Shown: piece by piece, positions 17,499 to 25,865 of the stretch
Position numbering within the stretch: position 1 is the first letter of the stretch
Layout: the number at the start of each line of letters is the position of its first letter
Assembly: GCA_020861185.1 (NCBI GenBank)
Contig: JAJBSV010000007.1
Coordinates: 116,093 to 166,962, forward strand
DNA from: Ruminococcus sp.
GTDB lineage: Bacteria > Bacillota > Clostridia > Oscillospirales > Ruminococcaceae
Reading direction: 5' to 3'
DNA: 50,870 nt
Notes under the pieces: model-generated
The model's input: the letters and a program-made list of their open reading frames with translations, nothing else
Databases searched by the model: none
What the model was told of the DNA's origin: nothing
Position numbers and translations under genes: made by a program

Positions 17499-18192
17499 CA
17501 GTTTTTACCTCAACAAGTCTCGAAATGAGCGACAGTGCCTCGAGCCGACAGCTCTCGATTCCCTTTCCTCGGGTCAACAGCTTCTCAAGGCTCTCGTATG
17601 CCTCGACATTCAGAACATGATTATAGACGTTTTCATAGGGATGAACCAAGCCGGTGAGATAGTCAAACACTCTGCGGATATCTTCATCTTTATAGGAAAG
17701 CCGGACGAACAGGTCAAGCCTCTCGACCGCCTTGCCGATATAAATCAGATCTCGTCCCTCGAGGTCCTCCATATTGTCCTCGACACTTCCCCAGAAGGCG
17801 TATAAATCGTCTCTTACTGGGAGCAGATCATAGCGCACTTTGCGGGTTCCCCTGACGGATTTAAACTTATTGAGAGCAAGCTGTAAGTATGAAAGCGAAG
17901 AAGACTTGATAGCTTCTCTGAGAACGATTCCGTTGTCCATAGCCCGCTCGAGATTCGAGCGGAGGGAGTTCGGGTCGGTCTTGTCGAAAAGATACCTGTC
18001 GAAAAAGTCGTTGTCGTCGGTGTAGATGTTCGGCGCACCGATTTTTTCAAGATAGCTCTTGTATGATTCCTTATCGACATCTATCATCAGGTCGAAATAA
18101 TTGAAGAACGAATTAAGGGTTGTGAAGACACGCTCGGTGTATCTCCCGAGCCAATATAAATTGGAACCGTTTAGTCTTGTGATAGTACCCAT
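17479..18192 (-). CDS. alpha-E domain protein (DUF403)
   Basis: 237 residues, all helical in look, starting GTITRLNGSNLYWLGRYTER: the NLYWLGRYxER opening is the hallmark of the alpha-E family. Shorter than the usual 300 or so. Function unknown; the family nearly always accompanies circularly permuted ATP-grasp and transglutaminase proteins and was proposed in comparative genomics (Iyer and co-workers, amidoligase/ATP-grasp survey) to work in peptide synthesis. It overlaps the ATP-grasp gene by 22 bases and the transglutaminase by 20. Confidence 0.92.
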   Translation of the reverse strand: MGTITRLNGSNLYWLGRYTERVFTTLNSFFNYFDLMIDVDKESYKSYLEKIGAPNIYTDDNDFFDRYLFDKTDPNSLRSNLERAMDNGIVLREAIKSSSLSYLQLALNKFKSVRGTRKVRYDLLPVRDDLYAFWGSVEDNMEDLEGRDLIYIGKAVERLDLFVRLSYKDEDIRRVFDYLTGLVHPYENVYNHVLNVEAYESLEKLLTRGKGIESCRLEALSLISRLVEVKTDEEADI

Positions 18193-19499
18193 GTGTCTTT
18201 AAAGCCTCCTCCTTGAGATGAATTTACGACGAACGAATCGGGATTGCGCGAGAATTGGGTCAAGCCGCTCGCCCAGACCTTGGTGGTCTCGCCCGAAAGC
18301 ACAAAAGCACGCAAGTCGGCTTTACGGGGAACCGTCGTGCCGTCGTCGCTGAGAATATCCAGATCGATAAAGTCGATTACTTCCTGAGCAATGAATCTGC
18401 GGGATTGCTCTGTAATCAGCGTCCGCCAGTCGGCGAGCTGTTCTTTCGTCATATCTCTTCCGAACACTACTCCGTAGCCTCCGGCTTCTGAGACATCTTT
18501 GACAACCAGAGTCTCAAGATGGTCAAGGACGTACTTTCTGTCCTCCTCGTAATACGGGAGATATGTAGGTGCGTTCTTTAAAATCGGCTCCTCGCCGAGG
18601 TAGTACTTAATCATCTTCGGGACGAAGTAGTAGATGCCCTTGTCGTCCGCAACGCCGTTGCCGGGTGCATTCATGATGGCGACGTTTCCGGCTCTGTAGG
18701 CGTCCATGATGTGCGGCGCGCCGATTAAGGATTCCGGCACGAAGGTCATCGGGTCGAGGTATTCGTCGGAAATTCTTCTGTAGACCGTGCCGACACGGGT
18801 TCTGCCGCCCTGATAGTCACGCATGTATAGAATATTGTTCTCGACAAAGAGGTCGCTGTTCTGAACTAATACTGCACCGGTTCTCTCCGCCAGATAAGAG
18901 TGCTCGAAGTAGGCGGCGTTATAGCGTCCGGGGGTGAGAATAACGTTGATGCCGCCGCAGTTGACGCTGTCCATCGTGTCCTTCAGGAGCGAGGCGTAAT
19001 TTCTGTTATCGACTACGGACACATCGTGAAATACATCCGGACTGGTCATTCTACACAATTCTCTCGCAATCAGCGGATACGAAGCACCCGACGGAATGCG
19101 CAAATTGTCCTCAAGTATGTACCAAGTCCCATCCTTGGCTTGCACCAAATCAATACCGGAAATATGGCTGTAGACGCCGTGAGCGGGAGTCACGCCCTCG
19201 CACTGCGGCAGATAGCCCTTTGATATGTAGACAAAGTCTGCAGGGATTACTCCGTCTTTTATTATTTTCTTCTCCGAATAGATATCTTTCAGGAAGAGGT
19301 TCAGAGCGTCGACACGTTGGATAAGTCCCTTCTCCATGTCAGAAAAGTCGGACTTTGTAATGATTCTGGGGATGGCGTCGAACGGGAAAAGCTGCTCCTT
19401 GAAGACGCCGTTTTTATAGATTCCGAACTTGACGCCGTATCTGGCAAGAAGCTCGTTTATCTCACGGGTGTTGGCAACGGGTGTGTTCATAGCATTCAT
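18171..19499 (-). CDS. circularly permuted type 2 ATP-grasp protein
   Basis: About 442 residues. VYSHISGIDLVQAKDGTWYI followed by LEDNLRIPSGASYPLIAREL is the characteristic DUF404/407 stretch; later VVKDVSEAGGYGVVFGRDM and FIAQEVIDFIDLDIL are the permuted ATP-binding part. Expected to make a peptide-like amide bond with ATP. Start is ATG 19499 or 19490; neither has a strong ribosome site, and the longer frame to 19571 runs through a hairpin and upstream of the predicted start of transcription. First gene of the five-gene unit. Confidence 0.92.
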   Translation of the reverse strand: MNAMNTPVANTREINELLARYGVKFGIYKNGVFKEQLFPFDAIPRIITKSDFSDMEKGLIQRVDALNLFLKDIYSEKKIIKDGVIPADFVYISKGYLPQCEGVTPAHGVYSHISGIDLVQAKDGTWYILEDNLRIPSGASYPLIARELCRMTSPDVFHDVSVVDNRNYASLLKDTMDSVNCGGINVILTPGRYNAAYFEHSYLAERTGAVLVQNSDLFVENNILYMRDYQGGRTRVGTVYRRISDEYLDPMTFVPESLIGAPHIMDAYRAGNVAIMNAPGNGVADDKGIYYFVPKMIKYYLGEEPILKNAPTYLPYYEEDRKYVLDHLETLVVKDVSEAGGYGVVFGRDMTKEQLADWRTLITEQSRRFIAQEVIDFIDLDILSDDGTTVPRKADLRAFVLSGETTKVWASGLTQFSRNPDSFVVNSSQGGGFKDTWVLSQD

Positions 19500-19515
19500 C
19501 TCAATTCTAAAAAAT

Positions 19516-19549
19516 GCAAAAAGACGCCCAAGAAACCTTGGACGTCTTT
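19516..19549 (-). terminator. terminator-like hairpin in the leader of the ATP-grasp unit
   Basis: On the minus strand AAAGACGtCCAAG-gttt-CTTGGgCGTCTTTTTG followed by CATTTTTT. It lies after the activase stop and only about 20 bases before the ATP-grasp ATG, downstream of the predicted promoter, so it may both end the activase transcript and weaken or control the ATP-grasp one. Confidence 0.7.
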
Positions 19550-19561
19550 GCCACTGTATTA

Positions 19562-19590
19562 AGAATAACACACTAAAGCTAAAATTTCAA
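19562..19590 (-). promoter_or_regulatory. promoter of the ATP-grasp/alpha-E/M14 unit
   Basis: Minus strand TTGAAA (19590-19585), 17 bases, TATTCT (19567-19562) with an extended -10 (TGT before it). Predicted start near 19555, so the hairpin at 19516-19549 would be the first structure in the RNA. Confidence 0.6.
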
Positions 19591-19627
19591 CGGTGAATTT
19601 TGGACAAAGATTTGCGGGAGAAATGCT

Positions 19628-22600
19628 TTACCCATTGTTCATTATTAACATCTGCAACCGATTCTCCACATTCGCAAGGCTCGTGTCGGGGTCGAGGTCG
19701 AGCGGGAGGATGGAGATGTCGGGGTGCTTGTCCTTCAGGCTCTTGATGACTCCCCTGCCGCAGATGTGGTTCGGGAGGCAGCCGAAGGGCTGGAGGATTA
19801 TGAACGACTTCACGCCCTTTTCGGCGTAGTGGTCAATCTCCGCCGCCATCAGCCAGCCTTCGCCACAGCTGAGGGTCTTCGGGATGATGTCGCTTACCGA
19901 ATCATAGAGCTTATTGGGCGAGAGGACTTTTTCATAGAGCGGATGCTTCACGGCGACCTTCTCGAGCTTATCCTGAACATAGTTGAAGAGGAAGTCGACG
20001 GCGAACGGATAGGGGAAGATGTTCGCCCCGAAGTCGCTTATCTCGCTCATCGTGGCGAGGAAGTCCTTTCTTAACTGGTCGGTGACCCTCGGGAAGACGG
20101 CTTCCATGCCGTTCGACTCGAGATACCGCTCAATATGGAAGTTCGAGCCGGGGTGATATGTAACGAGTAGCTCGCCGGTGACGAATACTCTCGGCTTAAG
20201 GTTCGTCCTGTCATAGGGAATCTTCGCCATGTCGTCGATGGTCTCGGAGAAGGCTTTTCGTGCCTCTTTGATGCTCTTTTTGATGCCATCCGCAAGCTTA
20301 TTGATGCAAGCCATATAGACCCTGTCCGTCTCGCCGGGATTGATCTCATAGGGGCGAATCTTTCTTGCGATGTCTGTTAAGATATCCATCATCTCGAACA
20401 CCCAGACGGCTTCGAGGACTGCGCTTACACCGAGTAGGAACACTCCCGGGTGCATGTCTTTTGAATCTCCACCGTCGGTTGTGAGAATCGGCACTTCGGT
20501 GAAGCCTGCGCTGTCGAGTCCTTTTCTTAGGAGCCCGGCATAGTGGGACATACGGCAATCGCACTGGAACTTGACCATGCCGACTGCGACCTCGTCCTGC
20601 TTATAGTTGCCCTTTTGCAATTCACCTATCAGTTCACCGATTACCATCTGGCAGGGGAAGCAGATGTCATTGTGGACATACTTTTTGCCGAGGGCGATTT
20701 CGTTCGGTCCGCCAATGGGGATGGTCTTGACCATGAAGCCTTCTTTTTCGCAGATTGCTTGGAGCAAAATCGAGACCTCTTCGGATATATTGGGGATTAG
20801 AAGCGTGCGGATTTTCTTGTCTTTTTTATAGAACTTCGCGGGGCTCGGTTCGGGGAGCGGCTTCGGCGGGTTGTCAAGCCCCAGATTCCTGCGGATTTCG
20901 ACCGTCTCGATGAAGGACTGCACTCTGATGCCGAGTGAGCCCGAGGCGTCGCTCTCGTCAATCTTCAAAATCAGCGGCGGCTTGTCGCTCGTGGTGGTCA
21001 TGATTCGGATTATTTCGTCCGAGAGGATCGCGTCGTGCCCGCAACCGAAGCTGACGAGCTGAACATATTCGAGCTCCGGCTCCCGGGCGGCGATGACCGC
21101 CGAAGCGAGCATACGGGTGTGGAAGTCGTTGGTGATTTCGGCACGGGTGTTGTGCAGGTCGACTTCGTTTAGTCCCGGCAGGCTGTCAGCAGTGAGAACC
21201 GCTACGCCCTTCTCGGTGAACTTCTTCGAGATGTCATGGCTTATGAATCTGTCGGTGTGGTAGGGTCTGCCCGCCAGAACGACGGCGAACTTGCCCTCAC
21301 GCTTGACATCTTCGATAATTTCTGTCGCCCTGTCGGTAAGCGTCTTTCTGAAGAGCTTTATCGCCGATTCAGCCTGAGTGAAAGCCTGCTCGGCTTCTTT
21401 TTCTGAAGCTCCGAGCTCCTTGACGGCGTACTCGCAAATCTGCGTGTGGCGGTTCTTCTCCGAGAACCAGTGGAAAATCGACGTGTCGAACACTACGCCG
21501 TAGCGCTCTGCGGGGTTCTGCGAATTCTTCACGACCATCGGATATCCCTGAACGACCGAGCAGACGTATGGGCTCTGCTTATCGACGCCTTCCGGCGGCA
21601 TGTGCATGACATATGGCATGAAAATCCGGTCTGCGCCCTTGCCGGCGAGGTCGGCGATGTGCCCGTGGGCAAGCTTCGCCGGGAAGCAGATTGTGTCGGA
21701 AGCGACGAACGAGATGCCGCTTTCGTACATTCCCCTCGAGCTCGGCGAGGAGAATCTGACCTTATAGCCGAGAGCCTTGAAGAAGGTGCTCCAGAAGGGC
21801 ATGCTGTCCCAAAATTCGAGGACTCTCGGGAGCCCGACGGTGATGTCCTTTTCTCCGCAGACGGGCGTGCAATCATAATCTTTGAATAAGAGCTTTTCGC
21901 GCTCTATGTATAAATCGGGCGCCTTCTTCGGCTTCTCGAGGGGCTCCGAGCCTTCGAGCTCTGCGCCGCGCTCGCAACGATTGCCAGTTACCCAAGCCCT
22001 GCCTGATGAAAATCTCGTAATAGTGCGCTTGCAGTGATTGGCGCAATGCGGGCAGGCTACGCCAGTCTCGGTGGTGTAATCGAAGCTTCTGACGGCATCA
22101 AGACCGATAAACTTCGTCTTGCCTTTCATCTTTCTTCTTGTGAGAATAGCCGCGCCGACGGCTCCCATCTCGCCGGGATAGGGCGAAAGGGTGACGGACT
22201 TCCCGAGGTAATCCTCAAGTGCCTTGAGAACCGCAAAGTTGCGGAAAGTGCCGCCCTGAACGACAACTCGGCTTCCGAGCTCGTCGGTGTTCGAGATTCG
22301 GACAACTTTTGTAAATACATTTTCTATAATCGACCGGCAGAGCCCCGCCATGATGTCGTCGGGGAGCTTGCCGTTGCGCTGTTCGTTGATGATGGTGCTG
22401 TTCATGAAGACGGTGCACCGGCTCCCGAGGTGTGCGGGATGCTCCGAACGGAATGCCGACTCGGCGATGTCCTCAACTTTTATTCCCAAGGAGGAGGCAA
22501 AGTTCTCGAGGAACGACCCACAGCCGGACGAGCAAGCCTCGTTAAGGGTCATGTTCGTGATTACACCGTTCTTCATCCAGATAGCCTTCATGTCCTGACC

Positions 22601-23932
22601 GCCGATGTCAAGAAGGAAATCGGTGTCGGGGAAGTACTTGAGGCACCCCTGCGAGTGGGCGACCGTCTCGACGATATGATAATCGGCATTGAACGCGCTT
22701 GCAAAGAGCTGTTCGCCGTAGCCGGTGGTGCCGACGCCTAAGATTTCGAGCCTGATTCCCCGCTCGGCGTATTTGTCCTCGAGGTCGCTTAAGCCCTTGC
22801 AGATGACCCGGAGCGGCTCGCCGCTGTTGTTCGAGTAGAACCGGTCGACAATCCGTTCGTGCTCGTCCATCAGGACAAGCTTCGAGGTGGTGCTTCCCGA
22901 GTCGATGCCGATGTAGACCCGGAGAACTCCGTTCTCGGTTATCGGCTCCTCTAACTCCCGAAGTTCCGTCATGTGCCTGGCTTCAAACTCTTCCCTGTCG
23001 GCTTCACTCTTAAAGAACGGCGGTGCGGATTCACTGCCGTTTACATCGTCCTTAGCCGCTTCGAGTCTCGAAATAAGCTCGTCGGCGGTGTATGCTTCGT
23101 CTCCGGAAAGCCGCTCGGCGGCGATCGCCGTGCCGTAGGCGACGATGGTCTCCGGGTGCTCGGGGATTACTATATCCGATTCCGAAAGATTAAGCCTCTC
23201 GGCGAAAACTTTTATGAGCGTCGGGTTGAACGTAAGCGGTCCGCCCTCGAAGATTATCGGGGCTTTGAGCTCGAGCCCCTGCGAAAGCCCGCCGATGGTC
23301 TGCTTGGCGATGGCGTGGAAGCTTGATAGTGCGATGTCTTCCCTCTTTGCGCCCTGAATTAGAAGCGGCTGGATGTCGGCCTTGGCGAAAACTCCGCACC
23401 GCCCCGAGATGTCGAAAACGGTCGTGCCCTTTTCGGCAAGCGCTTCGAACTCCTCAGTCTTGACGCCCAGAAGCTTTGCAATCTCGTCGATGAATGCGCC
23501 CGTGCCGCCGGCACAGCTTCCGTTCATTCTCATATCGGAGGTCATGAGTTCACCGGTGTGCTCGTCCTTGTGGAAGAAGACGACCTTTGCGTCCTGACCG
23601 CCGAGCTCGATTGCCGTGCGGACGTCGGGATAGAGCTTCTTGACCGCCGCGGCGTTCGCAACGACCTCCTGTATAAACTGAATCCCCGCCGCCTCTGCGA
23701 CCGGCTTTCCTCCCGAGCCGCAAACGGCAGAGCGGAACTTTGTGCCCGGGAATCTTTCCGAGACTTCTCCTAACAGCCCGATAGCCGTCTCACGTTGCCT
23801 TGCATTATGTCTTAAATATCTTGAAAACAAAACCTCATCCGAATCGGGATTTTTCACGACGACCTTGACCGTCGTCGACCCGACATCGATGCCGAGAAGC
23901 AGAGCCTTCTCTTTTGAAACTGTATCTGTCAA
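19628..23932 (-). CDS. giant 2-hydroxyacyl-CoA dehydratase activase (BadF/HgdC family, fused)
   Basis: 1434 residues from TTG 23932, which has GGAGGAG five bases upstream; the longer frame (to 24016) runs through a terminator-like hairpin. Two ASKHA ATPase modules in tandem: GIDVGSTTVKVVV near 14 with cluster cysteines about 140 (GSCAGGTG) and 179 (GRCGVFAKAD), and GIDSGSTTSKLVL near 342 with cysteines about 467/471 and 506 (SRCTVFMNS). A cysteine-rich CPHCANHC stretch follows near 627, then the DUF2229 region (SMPFWSTFFKALGYKVRFSS) and a C-terminal dehydratase-like part with NDICFPCQMVIGEL. Such proteins are thought to pass electrons with ATP to a [4Fe-4S] enzyme; the partner is not in the window. 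Confidence 0.9.
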   Translation of the reverse strand: MTDTVSKEKALLLGIDVGSTTVKVVVKNPDSDEVLFSRYLRHNARQRETAIGLLGEVSERFPGTKFRSAVCGSGGKPVAEAAGIQFIQEVVANAAAVKKLYPDVRTAIELGGQDAKVVFFHKDEHTGELMTSDMRMNGSCAGGTGAFIDEIAKLLGVKTEEFEALAEKGTTVFDISGRCGVFAKADIQPLLIQGAKREDIALSSFHAIAKQTIGGLSQGLELKAPIIFEGGPLTFNPTLIKVFAERLNLSESDIVIPEHPETIVAYGTAIAAERLSGDEAYTADELISRLEAAKDDVNGSESAPPFFKSEADREEFEARHMTELRELEEPITENGVLRVYIGIDSGSTTSKLVLMDEHERIVDRFYSNNSGEPLRVICKGLSDLEDKYAERGIRLEILGVGTTGYGEQLFASAFNADYHIVETVAHSQGCLKYFPDTDFLLDIGGQDMKAIWMKNGVITNMTLNEACSSGCGSFLENFASSLGIKVEDIAESAFRSEHPAHLGSRCTVFMNSTIINEQRNGKLPDDIMAGLCRSIIENVFTKVVRISNTDELGSRVVVQGGTFRNFAVLKALEDYLGKSVTLSPYPGEMGAVGAAILTRRKMKGKTKFIGLDAVRSFDYTTETGVACPHCANHCKRTITRFSSGRAWVTGNRCERGAELEGSEPLEKPKKAPDLYIEREKLLFKDYDCTPVCGEKDITVGLPRVLEFWDSMPFWSTFFKALGYKVRFSSPSSRGMYESGISFVASDTICFPAKLAHGHIADLAGKGADRIFMPYVMHMPPEGVDKQSPYVCSVVQGYPMVVKNSQNPAERYGVVFDTSIFHWFSEKNRHTQICEYAVKELGASEKEAEQAFTQAESAIKLFRKTLTDRATEIIEDVKREGKFAVVLAGRPYHTDRFISHDISKKFTEKGVAVLTADSLPGLNEVDLHNTRAEITNDFHTRMLASAVIAAREPELEYVQLVSFGCGHDAILSDEIIRIMTTTSDKPPLILKIDESDASGSLGIRVQSFIETVEIRRNLGLDNPPKPLPEPSPAKFYKKDKKIRTLLIPNISEEVSILLQAICEKEGFMVKTIPIGGPNEIALGKKYVHNDICFPCQMVIGELIGELQKGNYKQDEVAVGMVKFQCDCRMSHYAGLLRKGLDSAGFTEVPILTTDGGDSKDMHPGVFLLGVSAVLEAVWVFEMMDILTDIARKIRPYEINPGETDRVYMACINKLADGIKKSIKEARKAFSETIDDMAKIPYDRTNLKPRVFVTGELLVTYHPGSNFHIERYLESNGMEAVFPRVTDQLRKDFLATMSEISDFGANIFPYPFAVDFLFNYVQDKLEKVAVKHPLYEKVLSPNKLYDSVSDIIPKTLSCGEGWLMAAEIDHYAEKGVKSFIILQPFGCLPNHICGRGVIKSLKDKHPDISILPLDLDPDTSLANVENRLQMLIMNNG

Positions 23933-23937
23933 CCTTA

Positions 23938-23993
23938 CTCCTCCAAAAAATGCCCCTTCGGGCAGTTGTCCGACACTTTCCAAATCAGTGTCG
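23938..23993 (-). promoter_or_regulatory. two-hairpin leader of the activase gene ending in a terminator beside the ribosome site
   Basis: Minus strand: CGACACT-gatttggaa-AGTGTCG (23993-23971), then TGCCC-gaag-GGGCA-TTTTTT (23964-23945), immediately followed by the ribosome site GGAGGAG (23944-23938) and TTG 23932. The intrinsic terminator touches the ribosome site, suggesting control of elongation or of translation. Confidence 0.6.
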
Positions 23994-24034
23994 TATAATT
24001 TAACCACAATCGACAAAATTCGATATTCAGAATT

Positions 24035-24063
24035 ATTCTATCACAACAGAAAAAGAAAGTCAA
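24035..24063 (-). promoter_or_regulatory. promoter of the activase gene
   Basis: Minus strand TTGACT (24063-24058), 17 bases, TAGAAT (24040-24035) with TG one base before the -10. Predicted start near 24028, giving a leader of about 95 bases. Confidence 0.75.
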
Positions 24064-24121
24064 CGACAGCCGAGGGGACAATGTGGGATATATGGGAGAC
24101 TTTCGGCTGAAGCCGGAAGGC

Positions 24122-24151
24122 AAAAAAAGCATCGGTGCTCCGATGCTTTTA
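24122..24151 (-). terminator. intrinsic terminator after the PAS regulator
   Basis: Minus strand AAAAGCATCGG-agca-CCGATGCTTTTTTT, 13 bases after the regulator stop; nearly perfect stem with a T run. Confidence 0.85.
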
Positions 24152-24163
24152 TGATTCCTTGCT

Positions 24164-25780
24164 TTATTCCAGATTTCCGCTAAGCTCCCCCAGCGTAGTC
24201 TCTCCCCAACTATAGTTGGTAAGATAGCTTCCCTTGAAGAGACCCGCATACTCTTCCCTGCCGGAGAGGTAGTCGTAGAGGTCGCATTGGACTTTCTCGG
24301 GGACGAGGCGGCGCTTGCCGTCTTTTGCTTCTATTATGTTGGAGATGCCGTACTCCTCGAGGGTGTTCTTGAGGCGCAGGGCGACTTTTCTGTATCTTGC
24401 GAACGTGACCGAGTTCGCCGGCTCATCCTCCCAGAGGAAGCTGATCGCCTCTTCCGAGGTGACATAGCCGCCGCGGCGATCTACCAAAAGGGCAAGAAGC
24501 TCTTTCGATTTCTTATTTGAGAACGCAATCGGGCGGTCGCCGACGAAAACATCGAAATAGCCAAATGCACGAACCCTGATGTTCCGGCTGTCTCCGGTCT
24601 TTGAGTCCCCGGAATCGTCCACGGGATAGAGCATTACATAGCGCGAGAACCTGCTCGTCATGCCCTTCTGCGAGAGAACCGCCTTGATTTTCCGCTCCAT
24701 CTTGGTGCGGTGGTCGAAATAGGCGAAGACCGCTTCTCCCCTTCTTAAGAACTCGAGATATTCGTCGACGCCCGACTGACTGTTTTTCACGAAGTCCTCG
24801 AAAGGCGTGTACTTTTCCGTCAGGGCGAGCCATTCGTCCTCCGAGTAGCCGAAGAAGTCCCGGACGTTTTCTGAGGCATAGAGTGGCTTGACCTTCCTCT
24901 CGGGCGAGACCTCAAACGCCGCAATACCGTCGGAGAAGTGGCGCACCAGGTCGCGCATGTTTTCTTTCAGTTGCTCGTTCTCGCTCTTAAGGGCGGCGCT
25001 GTCGTGCGTCTCGCGACAGCAATAGAGGCTGACCGAGTCATCAACCCTGATGAAAAGTCCCAGATACTGTTTGAATGTCCCATCGGCAGAACGGGCACGG
25101 TATCTCACCTGCTCCGGCTTTGCGTCGGGAGTGTGCTTCTGTGAAAAGTTCACGAAAAATGTCCTGACTGCATCCCTGCCCTCCTCTGCGACCATCGGAA
25201 GAAGATAGTTTTCGAGCGCATCGGGCATCCTCATCGGGACGTTTTCAACCTTCTTGAAGCTTGAGCCCTCCTGCGAGCAGAGGCACTTGAATGTCATCGC
25301 ACTGAAATTGAACTCAAAAATCTTGTCGTAAACTTCAGAAAGCCCTCTCAGATATTTTTCAGTCTCTCTTTCTTTCAGCGTCTGGCGTTGCTCGGTGATG
25401 TCCATGCAGAGGCTTTGGAACTCCTCTTCGCCCTGCTCGTTGACAGCCTTTGTGATCCAGCCGAAGACATATGCCCTCGTGCCGTCACACCGAAGAAGCG
25501 AAATCTCGCCCGCAAACGGGGTTTCGTCGGCATAGACATGATTCAGGTATTTCGAAAACCTTCTGCGCTCGTCGGGAGGGATGAAGAAATAGATATTACT
25601 CTTGCACATCTCGATATATTCATCGTCGCTCCCGGGAATTCTGAGCATCTCAAGCATGGTATCGTTGATATAGGTCACCCTCGGTTGCTTCTCGCAGGTG
25701 TATTTCAGGAATCCGCAGGGAACGGTTTTCGTGAAGAATTCGATTATTTCCTTGTCTACTTTTAAATTCTTCTGCTCCAC
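24164..25780 (-). CDS. PAS-domain regulator with C-terminal winged helix (SARP/OmpR-like)
   Basis: About 538 residues from GTG 25780 (AAGGAG eleven bases upstream; GTG 25792 overlaps that site). N-terminal PAS/PAC (about 15-130) with VTYINDTMLEMLRI and FQSLCMDITEQRQTLKERE; a second PAS-like part near 285-370 (YASENVRDFFGYSEDEW). The last 150 residues, RVRAFGYFDVFVGDRPIAF then KSKELLALLVDRRGGYVTSE, resemble the DNA-binding domain of SARP/LAL regulators without a BTAD region. Monocistronic, between two terminators. Its neighbour, the activase, is a possible target; that is inference only. Confidence 0.8.
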   Translation of the reverse strand: MEQKNLKVDKEIIEFFTKTVPCGFLKYTCEKQPRVTYINDTMLEMLRIPGSDDEYIEMCKSNIYFFIPPDERRRFSKYLNHVYADETPFAGEISLLRCDGTRAYVFGWITKAVNEQGEEEFQSLCMDITEQRQTLKERETEKYLRGLSEVYDKIFEFNFSAMTFKCLCSQEGSSFKKVENVPMRMPDALENYLLPMVAEEGRDAVRTFFVNFSQKHTPDAKPEQVRYRARSADGTFKQYLGLFIRVDDSVSLYCCRETHDSAALKSENEQLKENMRDLVRHFSDGIAAFEVSPERKVKPLYASENVRDFFGYSEDEWLALTEKYTPFEDFVKNSQSGVDEYLEFLRRGEAVFAYFDHRTKMERKIKAVLSQKGMTSRFSRYVMLYPVDDSGDSKTGDSRNIRVRAFGYFDVFVGDRPIAFSNKKSKELLALLVDRRGGYVTSEEAISFLWEDEPANSVTFARYRKVALRLKNTLEEYGISNIIEAKDGKRRLVPEKVQCDLYDYLSGREEYAGLFKGSYLTNYSWGETTLGELSGNLE

Positions 25781-25814
25781 GCCGACTTTCACTCCTTAAC
25801 TGAAATCTGCCTCC

Positions 25815-25856
25815 ATTATATCATAAAATCACGCCGGAGAAAAGACTTCGGCGTGA
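25815..25856 (-). promoter_or_regulatory. terminator of the fab operon overlapping the regulator's promoter
   Basis: Minus strand TCACGCCG...CGGCGTGA (25856-25829) followed by TTTTA is an intrinsic terminator ten bases past the acyl-CoA synthetase stop. The next bases, TGATATAAT (-10 at 25820-25815, extended TG), form a core promoter for the regulator; its -35 position falls in the terminator region and is poor. Confidence 0.6.
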
Positions 25857-25865
25857 ATTTGTGCA

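Noticed and set aside
23933-24016. Upstream extension of the activase to TTG 24016
   Set aside because: It would run through both leader hairpins and lacks a ribosome site, whereas TTG 23932 has GGAGGAG at good spacing.
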